A stretch of 7,680 nucleotides of DNA from Acidimicrobiia bacterium (GTDB lineage: Bacteria > Actinomycetota > Acidimicrobiia > UBA5794 > UBA11373): positions 1 through 7,680 of the forward strand of contig JALOLI010000051.1 of assembly GCA_025456165.1 (NCBI GenBank), in the 5' to 3' direction. The notes beneath the pieces were generated by a model, which saw only the letters and a program-made list of their open reading frames with translations, made no database searches and was not told where the DNA came from. Position numbers and translations under genes: made by a program. The stretch's first letter is position 1. Every line of letters begins with the position of its first letter. Below are positions 1 to 6,322 of the stretch, piece by piece.

Positions 1-1352
1 GGGCCACCGAAGCACACCCAGGGCTCGACGCCCCCGTAGTCGAGGATCTGCGGCGAGCTCTCGGCCCAGTAGGAATTGAGCGGCCACCCGTTCTCCATGG
101 CGGCCACCAGCCCGAACGGCTTGAAGGCCGAGCCCGGGTTGCGCCGGCCCTTGGTGGCGATGTCGTAGGTGCGCTGGCCGGCGGCGACGTCCTCGCCGAA
201 CTCCAGGCCGGAAGCCATGACCTTGGTCGCGCCGGTGCGGTTGTCCACCATGGCGATAGACCCGGTGGGCCCCTGTTCTCCTGGGGGGAACCACTGCTGC
301 AGCAGATCCTGCGCTTGCTGCTGCAGGCCGTAGTCCACCGTCACGTAGATGCGGAGGCCGCCGCCGCCTTCACAAGTGGTGTCGTCGGCCGGGCAGCCGA
401 ACAGCGCCCGCTTGCGCTGCAGGTAGGTGTCGCCCAGGCCGAAGGCGGGATCGTTGAGCACCGCTTCCTTGGCTGCGATGAGGACCTGGGGCGCCAGGGT
501 CTGGAACTCCTGGTGGGGGACGGTGCGCAGCGGCGCGTCGAGGGCGTCCTCCGCTTCCGCCTCGGTGATGTACCCCTCTTCGAGCATCTCGCCGATCACC
601 CGGTCGCGGGCATCTAGGGGGTCGTCGGTGTCGTTGCGCAGGTTGTAGAGGGTGGGGTTGCGGATCGGCACGGCCAGGGCGGCCGCCTCGGCGATGCTGA
701 GCTGGTCCAGCGACTTCCCGAAGTACTCCTGGGCGGCGGCCTGCACTCCGTAGGCGTTGGCCCCGAAGTAGACCGAGTTGAGGTAGAACTCGAGGATCTG
801 CTCCTTGGTGTAGCGGCGCTCCAGCTCCATCGCGATGGCCGCCTCCGACACCTTGCGCCGGAGGGTGGGCTCGGTGCCGATGAAGTTCAGCTTCACCACC
901 TGCTGGGTGATGGTGGAGCCGCCCTGGCTGGCGCTGCCCCCGCTCACATTGCCCACGAGGGCCCGGACTATCGAGGCGTGGTCGACGCCGACGTGGGTCC
1001 AGAAGTCGGCGTCCTCGGCCGAGAGCACGGCCGCCACCACGAGGTCCGGGATGTCCTCGAGGGGCACCGGCTGGCTGTTGCGCTCGGTGAGCTGGCCCAG
1101 GCGCACCCCGTCGGCGGTATACACCTCCGAGAGGCGGCCCAGATCGGGGAGGTCGAGGGGCAGGCTGCCCACTTCGGGGATCCAGGCCCGGCTGAGGTCG
1201 TTGAGGCTGCCGGCGGCGGCGTTGCCGCCCAGGAAGGCGAGGAGGCCCACCCAGCCCGAGGCGATGACGGCGATGGCCGCCAGCACGGCCACGGCGATCA
1301 ACCGGCGTCCACGCCGATCGATGCGCTCGGCCTGATTAATGGAGACTTCCAT
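1..1352 (-). CDS. Class A penicillin-binding protein (GT51 glycosyltransferase / transpeptidase), N-terminal 450 residues, cut by window edge
   Basis: A bifunctional peptidoglycan synthase of the cell envelope: it polymerises lipid II glycan and cross-links peptides outside the membrane. I translated it from the ATG at 1352-1350; the frame stays open to base 1. Residues 1-17 are a basic cytoplasmic tail, about 18-41 a single membrane anchor, and about 75-240 the GT51 domain. In GT51, the SAED motif carries the likely catalytic Glu113, GGSTITQQ lies near 144-151, an RRKVSEAAIAMELE motif starts near 165, and YFGANAYG follows. The transpeptidase domain starts near 360 and has the catalytic SxxK (Ser408-Ala-Phe-Lys411, in NPGSAFKPF). 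The SxN and KTG motifs must lie beyond the window. The linker has an unusual close cysteine pair (Cys320 and Cys327) followed by a glycine run. The ribosome site is weak (GGGG about 6 bases before ATG). It is divergent from the mutase gene. Family call is secure; which PonA-type paralogue it is cannot be told. Confidence 0.96.
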   Translation of the reverse strand, partial: MEVSINQAERIDRRGRRLIAVAVLAAIAVIASGWVGLLAFLGGNAAAGSLNDLSRAWIPEVGSLPLDLPDLGRLSEVYTADGVRLGQLTERNSQPVPLEDIPDLVVAAVLSAEDADFWTHVGVDHASIVRALVGNVSGGSASQGGSTITQQVVKLNFIGTEPTLRRKVSEAAIAMELERRYTKEQILEFYLNSVYFGANAYGVQAAAQEYFGKSLDQLSIAEAAALAVPIRNPTLYNLRNDTDDPLDARDRVIGEMLEEGYITEAEAEDALDAPLRTVPHQEFQTLAPQVLIAAKEAVLNDPAFGLGDTYLQRKRALFGCPADDTTCEGGGGLRIYVTVDYGLQQQAQDLLQQWFPPGEQGPTGSIAMVDNRTGATKVMASGLEFGEDVAAGQRTYDIATKGRRNPGSAFKPFGLVAAMENGWPLNSYWAESSPQILDYGGVEPWVCFGG

Positions 1353-1427
1353 TGGCTACCCCGTCGGACGTCCCGGGGAGGCCCGGCAGTTCCCGGGTAG
1401 CATCCGGCCTCGTCGAGCAGTGTAACG
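1353..1427. promoter_or_regulatory. Divergent intergenic region between the penicillin-binding protein and mutase genes
   Basis: These 75 bases separate two divergent start codons, so promoters for both genes would be expected here or in the coding starts. I see no convincing -35/-10 pair on either strand. A TGTAAC hexamer at 1421-1426 resembles a -10 box, but it sits directly against the mutase ATG, too close to be that gene's own promoter unless transcription starts inside the gene. An imperfect inverted repeat built on CCCGGG (1372-1379 with 1390-1397, 7 of 8 positions) lies in the middle. In DNA this GC-rich such repeats arise easily by chance. The mutase start has no clear Shine-Dalgarno sequence. 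Confidence 0.35.
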
Positions 1428-3023
1428 ATGCCGCTACTTTCCCCTGAGCCCCGCAGCACCTCCAGCGGCATCGAGATCGGCCCCTGCCTGGGCCCGGCCG
1501 ACCTCGAGGGGTGGGACCCGGGCGAGGCGCTCGGCGAGCCCGGCGCCTACCCCTTCACCCGGGGCCCCTACCCGGACATGTACCGGGGGCGGCTGTGGAC
1601 GATGCGCCAGTACGCCGGGTTCGGGACGGCGGAGGCCACCAACGCCCGCTTCCGCGCCCTCCTGGCCGCCGGCCAGACCGGCCTGTCGGTGGCCTTCGAC
1701 CTGCCCACCCAACTGGGGCTCGACTCCGACGACCCCCGGGCGGCGGGCGAGGTGGGCCGGGTGGGGGTGGCCGTGGCCACGACCGACGACCTGCGCCGCC
1801 TCTTCGCCGGGATCCCGCTGGCCGGGGTCTCCACCTCGATGACCATCAACGCCACCGCCGCCGTCCTGCTCCTCATGTACCGCCTCGTGGCCGAGGAGCA
1901 GGGGGCCGATCCCCGGCTGCTGCGGGGCACGGTGCAGAACGACATCCTGAAGGAGTACTCCGCTCGCGGCACCTACATCTTCCCTCCCCGCCCCTCGATG
2001 CGCCTGGTGACCGACCTGATGGCTTACTGCGCCGCCGAGATGCCCGCCTGGAACACCATCTCGGTGAGCGGCTACCACCTGCGCGAGGCGGGAGCCACCG
2101 CCGCCCAGGAAGTGGCCTTCACCCTGGCCAACGGCCTGGCCTACGTCGCCGCCGCCCGCGAGGCGGGGCTGGCTCTGGAGGACTTCGCCCCGCGCCTCTC
2201 CTTCTTCTGGAACGCCCACAGCCACCTCTTCGAGGAGGCGGCGAAGTTCCGCGCCGCCCGGCGGCTCTGGGCCCGCCTGCTGCGGGAGCGCACCGGCACG
2301 GACGACCCGGAGTGCCTGCGCATGCGCTTCCACGCCCAGACGGCGGGGAGCACTCTGACCGCCGCCCAGCCCGAGGTGAACGTGGTGCGCACCACCCTGC
2401 AGGGCCTGGCGGCGGTGCTGGGCGGGGCCCAGTCGCTGCACACCAACGCCGCCGACGAAGCCCTCGGCCTGCCCACGGCAGAGGCGGCCACGCTGGCACT
2501 GCGCACCCAGCAAGTGCTGGCCTACGAATCGGGGGTGACCGATACCGCCGATCCCCTGGCCGGCTCGTACTACGTGGAGTGGCTCACCGACCGCCTCGAA
2601 GAGGCCGCGCGGCGCCTCATCGCCGAAGTGGACGCCGCCGGAGGAGCGGTGGCGGCGGTGGAGGCGGGCCTGGTGCGGCGGGCGGTGGAGGAAGCGGCCT
2701 ACCGCCAGGCGCTGCGGGTCGAGTCGGGTGAGGCGGTGGTGGTGGGGGTGAACCGCTTCATCGCCGAGGACGAGGGCGCCGCAGTGCCGATCAGCCGCGC
2801 CGACCCGGCGGTCGAGGGCGAGCAGACGGCCCGTCTGGCCGAGGCCCGGCGACGGCGCGACGCCGCCGCCGTTGCCGCCGCCCTCGATGAACTGCGGCGG
2901 GTGGCCGCCGGCGCGGGCAACCTGCTCTACCCGATGCATGCCGCCCTGGGGTGCGGGGCGACGCTGGGGGAGATCTCCGGCGCCCTTGTAGGGGTCTTCG
3001 GGCGCTACCGTCCCGGCTCGTGA
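1428..3023 (+). CDS. Methylmalonyl-CoA mutase-type acyl-CoA mutase, stand-alone large (catalytic TIM-barrel) subunit
   Basis: A 531-residue protein matching the substrate-binding half of adenosylcobalamin-dependent methylmalonyl-CoA mutase, which interconverts methylmalonyl-CoA and succinyl-CoA by radical rearrangement in the cytoplasm. Family signatures run the full length: [25 protein letters not shown] (about 41-65), [11 protein letters not shown] (85-95), QNDILKEY (170-177), PPRPSMR (186-192), [12 protein letters not shown] (211-222), [46 protein letters not shown], and the terminal TLGEIS...FGRYR. Two known substrate determinants are mutase-type: Tyr62 (in RQYAGF) and Arg180 (in YSARGTYIF). 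Isobutyryl-CoA mutases have Phe and Gln at these places. The protein ends where large subunits of the two-subunit form end, so the roughly 130-residue B12-binding domain is absent rather than truncated, and no gene for it lies in the window. No epimerase or MeaB-type chaperone gene is present either. The start is the only early ATG and lacks a clear Shine-Dalgarno. The stop overlaps the next gene's GTG. The exact physiological substrate is unproven. Confidence 0.93.
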   Translation: MPLLSPEPRSTSSGIEIGPCLGPADLEGWDPGEALGEPGAYPFTRGPYPDMYRGRLWTMRQYAGFGTAEATNARFRALLAAGQTGLSVAFDLPTQLGLDSDDPRAAGEVGRVGVAVATTDDLRRLFAGIPLAGVSTSMTINATAAVLLLMYRLVAEEQGADPRLLRGTVQNDILKEYSARGTYIFPPRPSMRLVTDLMAYCAAEMPAWNTISVSGYHLREAGATAAQEVAFTLANGLAYVAAAREAGLALEDFAPRLSFFWNAHSHLFEEAAKFRAARRLWARLLRERTGTDDPECLRMRFHAQTAGSTLTAAQPEVNVVRTTLQGLAAVLGGAQSLHTNAADEALGLPTAEAATLALRTQQVLAYESGVTDTADPLAGSYYVEWLTDRLEEAARRLIAEVDAAGGAVAAVEAGLVRRAVEEAAYRQALRVESGEAVVVGVNRFIAEDEGAAVPISRADPAVEGEQTARLAEARRRRDAAAVAAALDELRRVAAGAGNLLYPMHAALGCGATLGEISGALVGVFGRYRPGS

Positions 3024-4378
3024 GCCCGGCTACGCACTTCCTGGTAATCGGCGGCGGTCCCGCCGGCACCACCGCCGCCGCGGTGGCGGCCGCCGGGGGA
3101 GCCGCCGTCACCCTCGTCGAGGCCGAGGTGCTCGGCGGCGCCTCGCAACTGCGCGACTGCATCCCCTCGAAAGCTCTGGTGGCCACTGCCTCCGGCCTGG
3201 CCGGCATCCGCGCCGGCGGGCACCTGGGCACTGCCGACCCGGGCCCGCTGCGGCCCGACCCGGCCCGTCTTGCCGAACGGCGCCTCAGCATCGCCTCGTT
3301 GTTGTCGGAGACCCGGCGCGGCCAGCTCGAGGCCGCCGGGGTCCGGCTGCTGGAGGGGAGGGCACGCTTCATCGGCCCTCACACGGCGGTAGTCGCCGCT
3401 GCCGGCGGCGAGGAGGCCGTGGAATTCGACCAGGCGCTCCTGGCCACCGGGTCGGGCCCCCGGGTCCCCGACTGGGCGGAGGTCGACGGCGAGCGGGTGT
3501 TGACCTCGCGCCAGGCCTACCGGGTGATGCCGGCACCGGAGCGGGTGGTGGTAGTCGGCGCCGGGGCCACCGGGGTGGAGTTCGCCCACATCTTCTCGAG
3601 CCTCGGGGCGGCGGTGACGCTGCTCGCCAGCCGGGGCCGGGTGCTGCCCCAGGCCGACGCCGACGCGGCAGCCGCCCTGGAAGAGGAGTTCGCCGAGCGG
3701 GGGATCACCGTGCTGCGGGGCGCCCGGGCCTGCTCGCTGCGGCGCACCGCGGGCGGGGTGGAGCTGACCGCCGAGGACGGGCGGGTGGCGGCCGGCTCCC
3801 ACGCCCTGCTCGCCGTAGGCCTGCAGCCGTCCCTCTCGGGCCTGGGCCTGGAAGCCGCCGGGCTGCAGACGGAGGCAGGCGCCATCCGGGTGGACGCCCG
3901 GCAGCGGACCTCGGTTCCCCACATCTACGCCGCCGGCGATGTCACCGGCCGGATCATGCTGTCGTCGGTGGCCGCCGCCGAAGGCACCGTCGTGGGCCGC
4001 CTCGTCCTGCGCCTGGCCGCCGACCCGGTGGACCATGAGGCTGCCGCGCAGGCCGTCTACACCGAGCCCGAGATCGCCTGGGCGGGATTGCAGGAAGCCC
4101 AGGCGGCGGCGGCCGGGCGGCGGGTCAGGGTGACCCGGGCCCCGTTCTCCGCCAACCCCCGGGCCCTCATGGGGGCCCGGCCGCGCGGCTTCGCCAAGCT
4201 GATCACCGACCCGGGAGACGACACCATCCTGGGCGGGGTCGTCGTGGGCCGCCAGGCCACCGAGTTGATCGGCATCGTGGCGCTGGCCGTCAAGGCCGGG
4301 TTGCGGCGGCAGTTGCTGGCCGAGACGCTGCTCGCCCATCCGTCCCTGGCCGAGACGCTGGCCGCCGCCGCCCGCTGA
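3020..4378 (+). CDS. LpdA/Rv3303c-like NAD(P)H:quinone oxidoreductase (lipoamide dehydrogenase superfamily, one redox cysteine missing)
   Basis: A 452-residue cytoplasmic FAD/NAD(P)-dependent oxidoreductase. The FAD-binding motif GGGPAG is at 11-16 with ribose-binding Glu34. LATGSGP is at 141-147, the NAD(P) motif GAGATG at 180-185, the second FAD motif YAAGDVTG at 303-310, and the dimerisation domain fills the last 110 residues. True lipoamide dehydrogenases have GGTCLNxGCIPSK; here it reads GGASQLRDCIPSK, so the first cysteine is Ser42 and only Cys47 remains. No active-site disulfide can form. Mycobacterium tuberculosis LpdA (Rv3303c) has the same loss and is described as an NAD(P)H:quinone reductase, and other stretches (SHAL...G, SVAA) resemble it. 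Unlike my recollection of that protein, this one keeps the catalytic His-Glu pair (His440, Glu445 in AHPSLAE). The GTG at 3020 makes a GTGA overlap with the mutase stop; an ATG at 2951 would force a 73-base overlap and adds 23 arginine-rich residues ahead of the FAD fold. The quinone role is inferred. Confidence 0.87.
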   Translation: MSPATHFLVIGGGPAGTTAAAVAAAGGAAVTLVEAEVLGGASQLRDCIPSKALVATASGLAGIRAGGHLGTADPGPLRPDPARLAERRLSIASLLSETRRGQLEAAGVRLLEGRARFIGPHTAVVAAAGGEEAVEFDQALLATGSGPRVPDWAEVDGERVLTSRQAYRVMPAPERVVVVGAGATGVEFAHIFSSLGAAVTLLASRGRVLPQADADAAAALEEEFAERGITVLRGARACSLRRTAGGVELTAEDGRVAAGSHALLAVGLQPSLSGLGLEAAGLQTEAGAIRVDARQRTSVPHIYAAGDVTGRIMLSSVAAAEGTVVGRLVLRLAADPVDHEAAAQAVYTEPEIAWAGLQEAQAAAAGRRVRVTRAPFSANPRALMGARPRGFAKLITDPGDDTILGGVVVGRQATELIGIVALAVKAGLRRQLLAETLLAHPSLAETLAAAAR

Positions 4379-4381
4379 GGG

Positions 4382-4397
4382 CGCGGCTCACGCCGTG
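4382..4397. terminator. Short hairpin at the convergent gene junction (possible bidirectional terminator)
   Basis: The stop codons of the converging flavoprotein and MoeA-fusion genes are only 9 bases apart. Across this gap lies a 6-base-pair stem (4382-4387 with 4392-4397, one G-U pair) around a TCAC loop. It overlaps the minus-strand stop codon. No T-run follows on either strand, so it is not a classical intrinsic terminator. It is the only candidate structure I see here and may be chance in GC-rich DNA. Confidence 0.25.
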
Positions 4398-6322
4398 AAA
4401 CCGAGGCGCCGCAGGCCCGCGCGGGCCGCCGGCTCTTCGAGCAGGGCCAGCAGCGCGGCGACGGCGGGACGGGAGCGGCGCGAGTCGGGCACCGCCAGGT
4501 CGTAGCGCTCGTCCCTCACGAAGAGAAAGCCCAGGCCGGCGGCGGCGGCGATCACGTCGAGGGTCATCCCCCAGTCGGCCCGCCCCTGGGCCACTGCCGC
4601 GGCGACGGCGTGATGGGTGCGCGGCTGGTTGTTGTAGCCGTCGGGCCGGGCCCCGCCGAGGAGGCGGTCGAGCAGTACCCGGGTGCCGCTCCCCGGGTTG
4701 CGGTTGACCATCCGGCGCCCGGGCCGGAGCGCCGCCGCCAGGAAAGCCGGCACGTCGGCGCTCTCGAAGTCCGGGTCGCCGCGGCGGAAGGCCAGTCCCT
4801 GGCGGCGTCCGTAGCCCTCGATCAGGCTCACTCCGGGGGGGAGGAAGGGCCGGTTGTACTCCCCGGTGGCCTCGTCGAGGAGGTGGATCCCGGCGATGTC
4901 GCCCTCACCCCGGGCGAGGGCGGCGAGGCCGGCCGTGGAGCCCACCGCGATCGACTTGGCGGCGACGCCCCGTTCGGCGAGCAGGCCGAGCAGGAAGTCG
5001 AGGCCCACGCAGTGGCTTCCGATGGCCACCAGGTCGGCGGGGCGGGTCCCGGGGCGGAGCAACTGCACCTGCACCGGTTCCCCGCTTTCGACGTACTCGG
5101 TGGCGGCGGGGATGCGCACGAAGCCGTCCGCCCGGGCCAGGGCGGTGACGCTCCCCGATCCGGCCCCCAGCGGGTAGGCGGCCGTCCCCCGGGGCCCTTC
5201 CACCAGGTCGACCAGCACGTACTCGGTGCGCCCCGGGGTCGAGGTGATGCGCAAGGGGGCCACCGCGGGCACCTGCGGGGCCTGGTCCTCTCCGGTGCCG
5301 GACAGGCGGCGCAGCAGGGGGGCCACGAACTCCTGGAAGGTGAAGATGGCCGAGGTGGGGAATCCCGGCAGCACCACCACCGGCTTGCCGGCGATCACCG
5401 CCAGGAGCAGGGGCTTGCCCGGCTTCAGCGCCACCCCGTGGACCACCACCCCGGCCGACCCGGGCAGCCGCCCGGCGAGGCGGTGCACCACGGCGGCGTT
5501 CAGGTCGCCCTCTCCCTTGGAGGTCCCGCCGGAGAGCAGCACCACGTCGGCGGCCCCGGGCCCGGTGAGCCGGGCCTCCAGAGCGGTCTCCAGCAGGGCG
5601 GCGTCGTCGGGGAGCACTCCACCGGCCAGCGCCTCCCCGCCCAGCTCGGCGACGGCGTCGAGGAGGATGCGCTGGTTGGAGTCGTAGACCTGCCCTATCC
5701 GGAGGGCGGCCCCGGGGGTCACGATCTCGTCACCCGTGGAGAGCACCGCCACCCGCGGGCGACGGAACACCGGGACCCGATCGAGGCCCACGGCGGCCAG
5801 GACTCCCGTCTCCTGGGAGGTCAGGCGCCGGCGGCGGAGCAGGACGAGGTCGCCGCGGCCGATGTCGGACCCGGCGAAGGTGATCTGGGCGCCGGGGACG
5901 GCGGGTCGCTGCACGCCGATGCCTTCGCCTTCGGGCACGGTGTCCTCGACCATCACCACGGCGTCGGCGCCGCGAGGCACGACCCCGCCGGTGGCAATGG
6001 AAGCCGCCCAGCCGGGGGCCACCTCGAAGCCCTCGGGCGGTGGCTGCCCGGCGGCCAGCGACACCGCGGCCACCTGCAGCCGCACCGGGCGGAGCTCTTC
6101 GGCGCCGAAGGTGTCGGCGGCCCGGACGGCGAAGCCGTCCACGTTGGCCCGGTCGAAGGCCGGGACGTCGACGGGGGCGAACACGTCGGCGGCGAGCACC
6201 CTTCCCCGGGCCCGGTCCAGGGGGACCTCCTCCACCTCGGGCGCCAGGTGCGCACAGGCGGCGGCGAAGCGGCGATGGGCCTCGGCCTCATCCACCACGT
6301 CGAGGAACTGGCGTTGCTTCAT
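4388..6322 (-). CDS. moeA: MoeA molybdopterin molybdotransferase fused to a C-terminal PBP-like (LysR substrate-binding type) domain
   Basis: A 644-residue two-part protein. Residues 1 to about 425 are MoeA, which inserts molybdate into adenylylated molybdopterin in the last step of molybdenum-cofactor synthesis. Visible motifs are VDGFAVR with Asp62, IATGGVVPRGADAVVMVED (109-127), LSTGDEI (194-200), YDSN (213-216), SGGTSKGEGD (264-273), LKPGKP (299-304) and LPGFPTSA (318-325); the small C-terminal MoeA domain ends near 425. Residues about 429-640 match the PBP_like domain of such fusions: IGSHCVGLDFL, EGDIAGIHLLDEATGEYN (473-490), an NRNPGSGTR anion-loop motif (540-548), and ERYDLAVP near the end. 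This fold usually binds small ligands; an oxyanion such as molybdate or tungstate is a guess. There is no signal peptide, so it is cytoplasmic. Its ATG overlaps the stop of the upstream moeA (ATGA), and a GAAGG ribosome site lies 6 bases upstream, so the pair is probably co-translated. The architecture is known in bacteria and archaea. Confidence 0.93.
   Translation of the reverse strand: MKQRQFLDVVDEAEAHRRFAAACAHLAPEVEEVPLDRARGRVLAADVFAPVDVPAFDRANVDGFAVRAADTFGAEELRPVRLQVAAVSLAAGQPPPEGFEVAPGWAASIATGGVVPRGADAVVMVEDTVPEGEGIGVQRPAVPGAQITFAGSDIGRGDLVLLRRRRLTSQETGVLAAVGLDRVPVFRRPRVAVLSTGDEIVTPGAALRIGQVYDSNQRILLDAVAELGGEALAGGVLPDDAALLETALEARLTGPGAADVVLLSGGTSKGEGDLNAAVVHRLAGRLPGSAGVVVHGVALKPGKPLLLAVIAGKPVVVLPGFPTSAIFTFQEFVAPLLRRLSGTGEDQAPQVPAVAPLRITSTPGRTEYVLVDLVEGPRGTAAYPLGAGSGSVTALARADGFVRIPAATEYVESGEPVQVQLLRPGTRPADLVAIGSHCVGLDFLLGLLAERGVAAKSIAVGSTAGLAALARGEGDIAGIHLLDEATGEYNRPFLPPGVSLIEGYGRRQGLAFRRGDPDFESADVPAFLAAALRPGRRMVNRNPGSGTRVLLDRLLGGARPDGYNNQPRTHHAVAAAVAQGRADWGMTLDVIAAAAGLGFLFVRDERYDLAVPDSRRSRPAVAALLALLEEPAARAGLRRLGFTA

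Noticed and set aside
1421..1426. TGTAAC as the -10 box of the mutase promoter
   Set aside because: Only one base separates it from the ATG, which would put the transcription start inside the coding region, and no -35 element is visible.
1434..2939. Long open frame antisense to the mutase gene (501 codons)
   Set aside because: Low-complexity Gly/His/Arg/Gln composition, no recognisable domain, and complete overlap with a well-conserved gene. It is a shadow of GC3-biased coding.
2951..3019. Upstream ATG extending the flavoprotein by 23 residues
   Set aside because: The extension is arginine-rich, lies wholly inside the conserved mutase C-terminus and precedes the FAD fold. The GTG at 3020 gives a typical 4-base coupled overlap.
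3005..4339. Antisense open frame under the flavoprotein (444 codons)
   Set aside because: Same GC-driven artefact; no domain signatures and full overlap with the flavoprotein.
3020..4378. Lipoamide dehydrogenase (E3) assignment
   Set aside because: The first cysteine of the redox disulfide is serine, and no 2-oxo acid dehydrogenase E1/E2 genes are adjacent.
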